DNA from: Bacteriovoracaceae bacterium UBA2394
GTDB lineage: Bacteria; Bdellovibrionota; UBA2394
Assembly: GCA_002343335.1 (NCBI GenBank)
Contig: DDSI01000279.1
Coordinates: 21,280-26,433 of the forward strand
Direction of reading: 5' to 3'
Length of the DNA: 5,154 nucleotides
Shown: positions 1 to 5,154 of the stretch, piece after piece
How the letters are laid out: each line of letters opens with the position of its first letter
How positions within the stretch are numbered: the first letter of the stretch is position 1
Position numbers and translations under genes: made by a program
The notes under the pieces: model-generated
What the model saw: the letters and a program-made list of their open reading frames with translations, nothing else
The model's database searches: none
Told to the model about the DNA's origin: nothing

Positions 1-210
1 TTCGATAATCCGAACAATCCAGATGTACGAGGAATGAAAAAGAATGAAATTGAAGTTTTATTTCCAAATTGTGAAATCACAATCCGCCGGGTGACCCTTG
101 CGCCACCTTTGACGCGCAGACTGGGTTATTTTCTTTCCACGCTCTTAGCTTATTTTCCATTTTTACGAACGCACTATGTGGCCATCATTCGAAAGGTGCC
201 TTCGGCGTGA
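1..210 (+). CDS. Class I SAM-dependent methyltransferase, C-terminal fragment (5' end outside window)
   Basis: Reading frame 1 is open from the first base to a TGA at 208-210 and gives 69 residues. The SAM-binding Rossmann core would lie upstream of the window and is not seen. What remains resembles the tail of class I methyltransferases found in glycan clusters: a segment reading NPDVRGMKKNEIEVLFP (residues 6-22), then a basic and proline-rich stretch RRVTLAPPLTRRL (29-41), a hydrophobic run (about 42-55) and the ending LRTHYVAIIRK. In such enzymes this part follows the last core strands and may help in substrate or membrane contact. The stop codon overlaps the GTG start of the deacetylase by 3 nt within a shared GTGA, so the two are probably co-transcribed and coupled. 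The family call rests on the tail pattern alone. The open frame is certain; the substrate is unknown. Confidence 0.66.
   Translation, partial: FDNPNNPDVRGMKKNEIEVLFPNCEITIRRVTLAPPLTRRLGYFLSTLLAYFPFLRTHYVAIIRKVPSA
192..196 (+). promoter_or_regulatory. Ribosome binding site for the deacetylase (supports the GTG start)
   Basis: The bases AAAGG lie 10 nt before the GTG at 207, inside the end of the upstream methyltransferase gene. This is a modest Shine-Dalgarno match at slightly long spacing. It supports initiation at GTG 207, which puts the conserved FDIED motif at residues 7-11, where this family normally has it. Confidence 0.5.
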
Positions 211-1034
211 AGCATCTTCTCACCTTCGATATTGAAGACTGGTTTCAATCGACGTGGGATTTTGATCGTCCCATTTCGGATCGCGCGCTAGTAAACACAC
301 AGGAGTGTTTGGACTTGCTAGAGGAGTTCCCCGTGAAAGCCACCTTTTTCGTTCAAGGCATGGTCACTGAGAAATATCCTGAACTCATTCGACAAATTCA
401 TTCCGCGGGCCACGAACTCGCCAGCCACGCCTATTCACATCGCCCTCTTTTTTCTCTAGGTCGCTCCGCTTTTCGTGAAGAATTGAAGCGCTCGATTCAA
501 TCTTTAGAAAATATTTCAGGAGCCAAGGTTATTGGTTTTCGCGCGCCAGATTTTTCCATTGAGAGAAATATGGATTGGTTTTGGGAAGAACTTAGCGAGC
601 AGGGCATTTTGTATGACTCAAGCGTTTTTCCAAAAAAGATGAGGCGCTATGGATTTGATCACGCTCCAAGAGAGCCCTTTCGTCTGGAAAAATTTCCGAT
701 TGTGGAGCTCCCTCTTTCCGTAATCGAATGGGGCCAGAAGCGATTCCCTTTTGGGGGCGGGGGTTATTTGCGATTGCTCCCCTATGCGCTGACTTCTCTC
801 TGTATGAAAAGAATGAGCCGCGAGAATATCCCGACGATGCTGTACCTTCACCCGTATGAGCTCGCGGAGAACGATTTTAAAGGTGAGGAGATCCCCTGGA
901 AGATTCAATTGCATCAAGGATTGTTCCGCAGCAGAATAAAGCCGCGTCTTCGGAAATTGCTGAAGACCTTTCAATTTCAAACTTGTGGGGAGTTGATCCA
1001 TGAAAGAAAAATCGGGCGCACAGCAATACTTTGA
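207..1034 (+). CDS. Polysaccharide deacetylase, NodB type with DUF3473-like C-terminus
   Basis: A 275-residue protein starting at GTG. It belongs to the carbohydrate esterase 4 (NodB) fold, metal-dependent enzymes that remove N- or O-acetyl groups from sugars. Visible motifs: FDIED (7-11, the metal/catalytic Asp region), TFFVQG (46-51), SHAYSH with the metal-binding His74 and His78, FRAPDFS (111-117), YDSS (136-139) and LYLHPYE (213-219) with the C-terminal His215. The opening FDIEDWF, the GGGGYLRLLPY segment (183-193) and the HPYE ending match the subgroup carrying a DUF3473 C-terminus, often annotated as XrtA-associated deacetylase in exopolysaccharide clusters. No exosortase is present here, so that link is only by family. 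All expected metal ligands are present, so it is probably active. There is no signal peptide or membrane helix, which suggests action on a cytoplasmic lipid-linked or nucleotide-sugar intermediate. It overlaps both neighbours and is likely one operon with them. The substrate is unknown. Confidence 0.93.
   Translation: MKHLLTFDIEDWFQSTWDFDRPISDRALVNTQECLDLLEEFPVKATFFVQGMVTEKYPELIRQIHSAGHELASHAYSHRPLFSLGRSAFREELKRSIQSLENISGAKVIGFRAPDFSIERNMDWFWEELSEQGILYDSSVFPKKMRRYGFDHAPREPFRLEKFPIVELPLSVIEWGQKRFPFGGGGYLRLLPYALTSLCMKRMSRENIPTMLYLHPYELAENDFKGEEIPWKIQLHQGLFRSRIKPRLRKLLKTFQFQTCGELIHERKIGRTAIL
987..992 (+). promoter_or_regulatory. Strong ribosome binding site inside the deacetylase gene
   Basis: The bases GGGGAG sit 7 nt before the ATG at 1000, an almost ideal Shine-Dalgarno match and spacing. 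This fixes the start of the downstream methyltransferase inside the deacetylase coding region, although that gives an unusually long 35-nt overlap. Confidence 0.7.
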
Positions 1035-1668
1035 AGGATATGCAGACAATTTCATCTCTTCCTACGATGCGGAATCCTGGAAGCAGTTGAAAGGCCTGAA
1101 GGCTGGGCTCTGGCGCGATCTTCATGAGCGTGAACAAATCTGCCTCCATCTTCTCTGCCCGCTTCAGGGGAAACGCGTGCTCGACATCGGTTGCGGCGAC
1201 GGGCGCTACGGTCTCCGACTCTCCACGATGGGTGTTGAGGATTACACGGGCATCGACTTCTCGGAAGTCATGATTGCGAAGGCGAAAGAATCCGCCAAAG
1301 ATCTACCGCAATTGAAATTTTTCCAAATGGGGTTTGATCAATTCTCATCTATGAAACCCTTTGATCATACTTTTGCGATGGGCGTTCTCGACTACATCGC
1401 GGATCCCAAAGCCTTTCTGACGAAAGCACTCTCGATGACGACAAAGAGCGTAATCGTTTCGATTCCCAAAAGAACGCTATTGAGAGGCTCGGCTCGCATT
1501 TTACGCTATCGATTGCGCGGTTGCCCCATCTGGCTTTATTCCTTTCAACAAATGACTTCTCTTTTAAATTCCATTCCGAAGGTTGGCTCTTATCGAATAT
1601 TTCCCATCCAAGGCTATGGAATGGACTTTGTCGTAGAGATTTTACCCCGCCCTCACTCAAAAGTATGA
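1000..1668 (+). CDS. Class I SAM-dependent methyltransferase (complete)
   Basis: A 222-residue protein with the class I methyltransferase core. Motif I is VLDIGCGDGRYG (60-71), the glycine-rich SAM loop. The acidic ribose-binding residue is Asp86 in TGIDFSEVMIAKAK (83-96). The following strands include FFQMGFDQF (107-115) and FDHTFAMGVLDYI (121-133), the usual post-core motif that closes the SAM pocket. The N-terminal sequence YFEGYADNFISSYDAE (10-25) resembles the leader helices of ubiquinone/sugar-type methyltransferases. The C-terminal third (about 155-222) is rich in Arg and aromatic residues and probably forms the substrate-binding part. No signal peptide is seen, so it should be cytoplasmic. 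The start is set by a strong Shine-Dalgarno, and the first 35 nt overlap the deacetylase. Its TGA overlaps the next ATG as ATGA. From context it may methylate a sugar hydroxyl, perhaps a chain-end cap; this is inference, and a lipid or small-molecule substrate is also possible. Confidence 0.9.
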   Translation: MKEKSGAQQYFEGYADNFISSYDAESWKQLKGLKAGLWRDLHEREQICLHLLCPLQGKRVLDIGCGDGRYGLRLSTMGVEDYTGIDFSEVMIAKAKESAKDLPQLKFFQMGFDQFSSMKPFDHTFAMGVLDYIADPKAFLTKALSMTTKSVIVSIPKRTLLRGSARILRYRLRGCPIWLYSFQQMTSLLNSIPKVGSYRIFPIQGYGMDFVVEILPRPHSKV

Positions 1669-2675
1669 GCGAACGTCCCTTCGTTTCGGTGATCGTTCCT
1701 ATCCGAAATGAGAAGGCGCATTTGGAAATCACGCTTCGCAATTTGATGGAGCAAGATTATCCCACCGACCGATTTGAAATCCTGATTGTAGATGGGATGT
1801 CCACGGATGGGACAAGAGAGCTCTGCGCACATTTTTCCAAAACAGATTCCCGAATCCGACTCATCGACAATCCTAAACTTTTTGTGGCTGCCGCCTTTAA
1901 CATGGGAATTCGCGCCGCGCGCGGCGATATCGTGATGATCGTTGGGGGCCACACCCATGTGGCTCAAAACTACATCACCGAATCCGTCCGAGTTTTAAAT
2001 GACCATCCAGAAGTCGTCGGTACCGGTGGGCCGGTGCACTCCGTCGCGAGGACGACCTTTGGCCGAGCCGTTGCGGTGGCCATGGCCCATCCTCTCGGAA
2101 TTGGAAATGCAACGCATCGCTACCCGAATTTTGAAGGCTACGCATTTGGATCGGCCTTCCCCGTCTTTCGCAAATCGCTATTTGATGAAGTGGGATACTA
2201 CGATGAATCATTTGTGCGAAATCAAGATGATGAATTTCTATTGCGACTCCAAATGATGGGCTTGAAAAATTACATCACCCCTAAAATTCGAAGCGACTAT
2301 TTTGTTCGCGAAACTCCGACCCAACTCTTTCGACAATTTGTGCAATATGGATACTGGCGAGTGGCGGTCATTCAAAAACTAAAGCGCGCGGCCTCTCTTC
2401 GACAATTCGCTCCTTCCATTTTCGTCGCCTCCCTTATCCTGGCCTTCGTTCTTAATATACAGGCGTTCCTCATGCTCTTTGGAAGCTATGGGCTTACACT
2501 TTCTTTGGCGGCCCTCTATCATTGGAGACAATCCTCATTTCTCACTTGTTGCTATTTGCCTATCGCAATCTCATTGATGCATTTCGGTTATGCCTTTGGC
2601 TTCTTTAGGGGGTTGCTGGATTTTGTACTTCTTCGACGAAGAAGTTCATCCATGGTGGAGATGACGCGTGGTTGA
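1665..2675 (+). CDS. Glycosyltransferase family 2, ExoA-like, membrane-anchored
   Basis: A 336-residue GT2 enzyme. I chose ATG 1665 rather than the in-frame ATG at 1521, because the GT-A fold starts at residue 6 (FVSVIVPIRNE, 6-16) and the extra 48 residues would be a shadow of the methyltransferase; ATGA coupling also favours it. Motifs: ILIVDGMSTDGT (39-50, nucleotide-sugar binding), AAAFNMGIRAARGDIV (75-90), GTGGPVH (119-125), SVDE-equivalent region RNQDDEF (185-191, likely catalytic acid), and QYGYWRVAVIQK (227-238). These match the succinoglycan ExoA-type group. Hydrophobic segments at about 250-272, 273-286 and 294-324 indicate two or three C-terminal membrane helices, so it probably works at the inner face of the cytoplasmic membrane on a lipid-linked acceptor. 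Oddity: where relatives usually show an Asp before a Gly/Ala-His (DAH or DGH), this protein reads GGH at 94-96. No clear Shine-Dalgarno is seen. Donor and acceptor are unknown. Confidence 0.92.
   Translation: MSERPFVSVIVPIRNEKAHLEITLRNLMEQDYPTDRFEILIVDGMSTDGTRELCAHFSKTDSRIRLIDNPKLFVAAAFNMGIRAARGDIVMIVGGHTHVAQNYITESVRVLNDHPEVVGTGGPVHSVARTTFGRAVAVAMAHPLGIGNATHRYPNFEGYAFGSAFPVFRKSLFDEVGYYDESFVRNQDDEFLLRLQMMGLKNYITPKIRSDYFVRETPTQLFRQFVQYGYWRVAVIQKLKRAASLRQFAPSIFVASLILAFVLNIQAFLMLFGSYGLTLSLAALYHWRQSSFLTCCYLPIAISLMHFGYAFGFFRGLLDFVLLRRRSSSMVEMTRG
2627..2645. repeat. Perfect 19-nt palindrome at the convergent gene junction
   Basis: ACTTCTTCG, a central A, then CGAAGAAGT: 9-bp arms around one base, able to form an RNA stem of about 8 bp with a 3-nt loop from either strand. 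On the minus strand it begins directly after the TGA of the amidotransferase gene; on the plus strand it lies inside the last codons of the GT2 gene (Leu-Arg-Arg-Arg-Ser region). No run of T follows the stem on either strand, so it does not qualify as a standard intrinsic terminator. It could be a bidirectional transcript-end or stabilising hairpin, or a chance product of repeated Arg/Ser codons. Confidence 0.5.
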
Positions 2676-4481
2676 TTGCAACGCTCGATATTTTGGAAAT
2701 ATCTGAGTCAACCACAACCCCAAAAAGAAAATTTGAATCTGCAGATAGGCATTCGCGGCAGGAGAGGAAGTATTGAGCTCGCGCGCAAAGGGCAGTTGTT
2801 TAAATTCCTCATGCCGCTCTCGAAGCTTAGGCCACTCCAGCAAATAGCGGCTCCAAGGCACGCCGAAGCCCCACTTTTTTGCTCGCTGCACTTCCGAAGG
2901 GAGACGCTTTACAAAGGTATCACGCAGAATTTTCTTTCCACGACTCATTTGAACGAGATGCGACTTAGGTTGTCGCGCAGCCCACTCCACCAGTCGAAAA
3001 TCCAAAAAGGGAACACGGCATTCAATCGAAGCTCCCATGGTCATGCGATCATTGCGATGTAGCACAGACTCTAAAAATGTCAGATGATCGTAAAACATGG
3101 CCTGACGAAAGGCATCAGTGGGATAGGCTTCCGCTGCCTGTCGCATAAATTTTTCGCGTTCGTCGAAAGCCTTTGTCACGTTTAAAATTTCAAAGGGATA
3201 CAAATTTGCCGAATTAAATCGAATGAGGTTGGTCGCGCCACCGGGCTCCGACAGCAACCGATTCAACTTTGCCAGTCGCCCCGCCCCCTCCTTGGGCAAC
3301 AATGCTTTCGCGATGGGGTAAATTCCATAAGGAACTTGAAGGGGAAGATATCTCATATATCCGCCTAAAACTTCATCGGCGCCTTCACCGGAGAGCAAAA
3401 CACTCACACGAGATTTCGCAATTCGGGAGAGCAAAAACAAATGTGGGTCATTGCCATGGATCATCGGTTCGTCGCTCGCCCACTGCGCTTGATCGAGCGT
3501 TTCAATGAGATCGTTTTGGTTTAGCTGAATTCGGTTGAATGAAAGTCCGTGCTTTGTTGCCGTGGATCGCGCGAGCGCCTCCTCATTGTAATCTTCGTTA
3601 TCAAAACACACCGTAAAGCTTTCAACTTGTGAAGCGCCTGTCTCCGCAAGAGCCACTGCCACAGCGCCTGAATCTAGCCCGCCGCTCAACATGACCCCCA
3701 CGGGAACGTCGCTGATCTGGCGATACCGCACAGAGGAAGCAAATAACTCTTCAAATTCTTTCTGAGCCTCCTTGTAAGAAGAAGGCTTCTCTCGCACCTC
3801 TTTCACTTTCTCTGAAAGACTCCACCAGGTGCGTCTCTCCATCCCTTTTGAATTCACCACCAAATAGTGTCCTGGAAGAAGTCGTTTCACCTCGCGAAAG
3901 GGCGTCCGTTCACCGGCGACCCATCGAAAGACGAGTAGTTCTCCCAAGGTTGACTCATCCCAGGCTAAGTCCAGCCCGGCTGCCGCAAAGGCCTTCTCCT
4001 CGGAAGCAAAATAGAGGCTGCCACTTTGCTCTATATAATAGAGGGGTTTTACGCCCAGACGATCCCTTCCCAGGGTTAACTCCTTCAATTTTCGATCCCA
4101 GAGTGCAAAGGCAAACATGCCATTGAGCTCTTCGAGAATGGAAACTCCCTTTTTTCTCAAAAGTTCCAGTAAAACTTCAGTATCGCTTCGCGATCGAAAA
4201 GGATGTCCGGCCAAATATTTTGAAGCGAGCTCTTTGAAGTTATAAATTTCGCCGTTGTAAGCGATTACGAATCGACCGTCCGCGCTCGTCATCGGCATGC
4301 GGCCCTCTGCACTCAAATCTAAAATCGAAAGTCTGCGAGAACCGAGAGCGACAGGCCCCTCAACCCACTGCCCTTCATCATCCGGACCACGGGATTCGAT
4401 TGCATCCGTCATCGCCTGCACCGTGATCTTCGACGCGGTTTTTTGAGGATCGAAATGTAAAAATCCCGCTAAACCACACAT
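2646..4481 (-). CDS. asnB: Asparagine synthase (glutamine-hydrolysing) / AsnB-like amidotransferase
   Basis: A 611-residue two-domain enzyme that takes ammonia from glutamine and transfers it to an ATP-activated carboxylate. I chose ATG 4481 over a TTG one codon upstream because it places the nucleophile Cys directly after Met (MCGLAGF), as required for the N-terminal nucleophile after Met removal. Glutaminase domain (about 1-210): RGPDDEG (31-37), SRRLSILDLS (48-57), NGEIYN (76-81), RSDTEVL (98-104), GRDRLGVKPLYY (138-149). Synthetase domain (about 240-600): ATP-pyrophosphatase loop SGGLDSG (266-272), SGEGADEVLGGY (364-375) and NDRMTMGASIECRVPFLD (477-494). All key residues seem intact and the length is normal. 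It follows the GT4 gene through TGATG, with a weak GAGAAG at 4494-4489 as Shine-Dalgarno. In glycan loci such paralogues may amidate a sugar or amino-acid carboxylate instead of aspartate. The symbol denotes the family; true asparagine synthesis is unproven. Confidence 0.92.
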   Translation of the reverse strand: MCGLAGFLHFDPQKTASKITVQAMTDAIESRGPDDEGQWVEGPVALGSRRLSILDLSAEGRMPMTSADGRFVIAYNGEIYNFKELASKYLAGHPFRSRSDTEVLLELLRKKGVSILEELNGMFAFALWDRKLKELTLGRDRLGVKPLYYIEQSGSLYFASEEKAFAAAGLDLAWDESTLGELLVFRWVAGERTPFREVKRLLPGHYLVVNSKGMERRTWWSLSEKVKEVREKPSSYKEAQKEFEELFASSVRYRQISDVPVGVMLSGGLDSGAVAVALAETGASQVESFTVCFDNEDYNEEALARSTATKHGLSFNRIQLNQNDLIETLDQAQWASDEPMIHGNDPHLFLLSRIAKSRVSVLLSGEGADEVLGGYMRYLPLQVPYGIYPIAKALLPKEGAGRLAKLNRLLSEPGGATNLIRFNSANLYPFEILNVTKAFDEREKFMRQAAEAYPTDAFRQAMFYDHLTFLESVLHRNDRMTMGASIECRVPFLDFRLVEWAARQPKSHLVQMSRGKKILRDTFVKRLPSEVQRAKKWGFGVPWSRYLLEWPKLRERHEEFKQLPFARELNTSSPAANAYLQIQIFFLGLWLTQIFPKYRALQSTTRHLHHG

Positions 4482-5154
4482 CAAATAGCTTCTCGGTTTT
4501 CACCCATTTCCAAAAGTGCATTCGATTTTTTGCGCACCTCACTCCAAGACGAGCAGTCCGCTACCGTTTTTGCACCGGAGGAAACATGGGCGGCCAGCTT
4601 GGGCGTCTCTAGGAGCTGAATCACCGCCGAGGCCATGGCATCGGAGTTCTCATTGGGAACCAACATTCCGTTCGATTGATCTTGTAAAAGATAGGGAACG
4701 CCCCCTACGGACGTTGCGACAACCGCCATTCCAGAGGCACATGCCTCTACCACCGAAACCGGCATGTTATCGATTCGATTGGTATTGAGAAAGATATCCG
4801 CTTCATTCATTTCTCGACGCTTTCCTTCAGCGTCTAGAAATCCCACAAATCGCATCCCTTCTTCTACCTTTAATCTTCGAGCCAACTCCTTTACATTTTG
4901 AATGTAGTTTCGATCCCCTCCAGCCATCGTCAAAGTGGCTTCTGGGAACTTTTTTCTGACCTTTGCTAAAACTTCCACGGCCATTTCCGGATTGTAGACT
5001 GGATGAAATGTCCTCATCCAAAGCATCCGTGGGCGCGCGGAGACTCGTTGTCGATAGTCGAACTGGCTAAGATCGATGGTGTTTGGAACAACCACCGTTT
5101 CAAATCCCAATTCTTTGAGAGAATCTTGAAGATAAGCGGATGGCGTCACCCGCA
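4481..5154 (-). CDS. Glycosyltransferase family 4 (GT-B fold), C-terminal part; 5' end outside window
   Basis: The frame is open from the right edge to a TGA at 4483-4481. A GTG at 5149 is probably internal (the V of RVTPSAYL), since GT-B enzymes need an N-terminal acceptor domain of about 150 more residues. Numbering from that V: a VTPSAYL motif (1-7) at the domain hinge, VVVPNTIDL (19-27), the core strand LWMRTFHPVYNPEMAVEV (43-60), LTMAGGDR (73-80), MRFVGFLD (99-106), the donor-binding segment RIDNMPVSVVEACASGMAVVATSVGGVPYLL (125-155, key residues Asp127 and Glu135), then SNGMLVP (159-165). This is the nucleotide-sugar-binding half of a retaining GT4 enzyme, acting in the cytoplasm or at the inner membrane face. 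The usual E-x7-E pair appears as D-x7-E, as in a recognisable DNMP-bearing subgroup. It is coupled to the amidotransferase by TGATG (1-nt overlap of stop and start), so the two are probably co-transcribed. The sugar donor is unknown. Confidence 0.9.
   Translation of the reverse strand, partial: RVTPSAYLQDSLKELGFETVVVPNTIDLSQFDYRQRVSARPRMLWMRTFHPVYNPEMAVEVLAKVRKKFPEATLTMAGGDRNYIQNVKELARRLKVEEGMRFVGFLDAEGKRREMNEADIFLNTNRIDNMPVSVVEACASGMAVVATSVGGVPYLLQDQSNGMLVPNENSDAMASAVIQLLETPKLAAHVSSGAKTVADCSSWSEVRKKSNALLEMGENREAI

Noticed and set aside
618..1055. 145-codon minus-strand open frame opposite the deacetylase
   Set aside because: The plus-strand frame carries the conserved deacetylase motifs; the antisense product shows no domain or start signal.
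1521..1664. 48-residue N-terminal extension of the GT2 enzyme from an earlier in-frame ATG
   Set aside because: It lies wholly inside the methyltransferase gene in another frame, has no family similarity, and the GT2 fold begins just after the ATG at 1665, which overlaps the methyltransferase stop as ATGA.
1913..1926. Perfect 14-bp GC-only palindrome CGCCGCGCGCGGCG
   Set aside because: It falls in the codons for the conserved Ala-Ala-Arg-Gly-Asp motif of the GT2 fold, so codon constraint explains it; no T-run or promoter context.
1948..1963. Inverted repeat GCCACA-CCCA-TGTGGC
   Set aside because: Short stem within conserved GT2 coding sequence, with no poly-T tail; likely chance.
2676..3062. 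128-codon plus-strand open frame after the GT2 gene
   Set aside because: It is antisense to the conserved C-terminal half of the amidotransferase, with no recognisable protein features; a shadow frame.
4482..4484. TTG start giving the amidotransferase an extra residue before Met-Cys
   Set aside because: The catalytic Cys must become N-terminal after Met removal, which only the ATG at 4481 allows.
5147..5149. GTG as the true start of the GT4 gene
   Set aside because: The frame stays open to the window edge, and the encoded part lacks the N-terminal half of a GT-B enzyme, so this Val is internal.

Overview
The window is coding from end to end. Six genes lie in two converging arms and no intergenic stretch reaches even 50 bases, so there is no room for a stand-alone RNA gene, mobile element or CRISPR array, and I saw none. 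The content is typical of a bacterial cell-surface or exported polysaccharide locus: two SAM-dependent methyltransferases (one cut by the window edge), a NodB-type polysaccharide deacetylase of the DUF3473-containing kind, a membrane-anchored ExoA-like GT2 glycosyltransferase, a GT4 glycosyltransferase (cut by the other edge) and an asparagine-synthase-type glutamine amidotransferase.

Plus strand, 1-2675: a methyltransferase tail (1-210), the deacetylase (207-1034), a second methyltransferase (1000-1668) and the GT2 enzyme (1665-2675). Each gene overlaps the next (4, 35 and 4 nt), which indicates one polycistronic, translationally coupled unit whose promoter lies upstream of the window. Minus strand, read from the right edge: the GT4 enzyme (4481-5154, 5' end missing) runs through a TGATG junction into the AsnB-like amidotransferase (2646-4481). 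The two arms meet tail to tail with a 30-nt coding overlap, beside a perfect 19-nt palindrome (2627-2645).

Inferred joint role: the two glycosyltransferases add sugars to a lipid-linked or membrane-held glycan. The deacetylase removes acetyl groups from N-acetyl sugars, the methyltransferases may cap or decorate sugars, and the amidotransferase may turn a sugar or amino-acid carboxylate into an amide. None of the actual substrates can be read from the sequence.

Organism: base composition is moderate by eye, with GTG and ATG starts and Shine-Dalgarno-like sites, so it is a bacterium. DUF3473-type deacetylases together with ExoA-like GT2 enzymes are most familiar from exopolysaccharide loci of Gram-negative bacteria, but I cannot name a phylum. 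Overall this looks like an ordinary surface-glycan locus with a few details worth checking, not a clearly new system.
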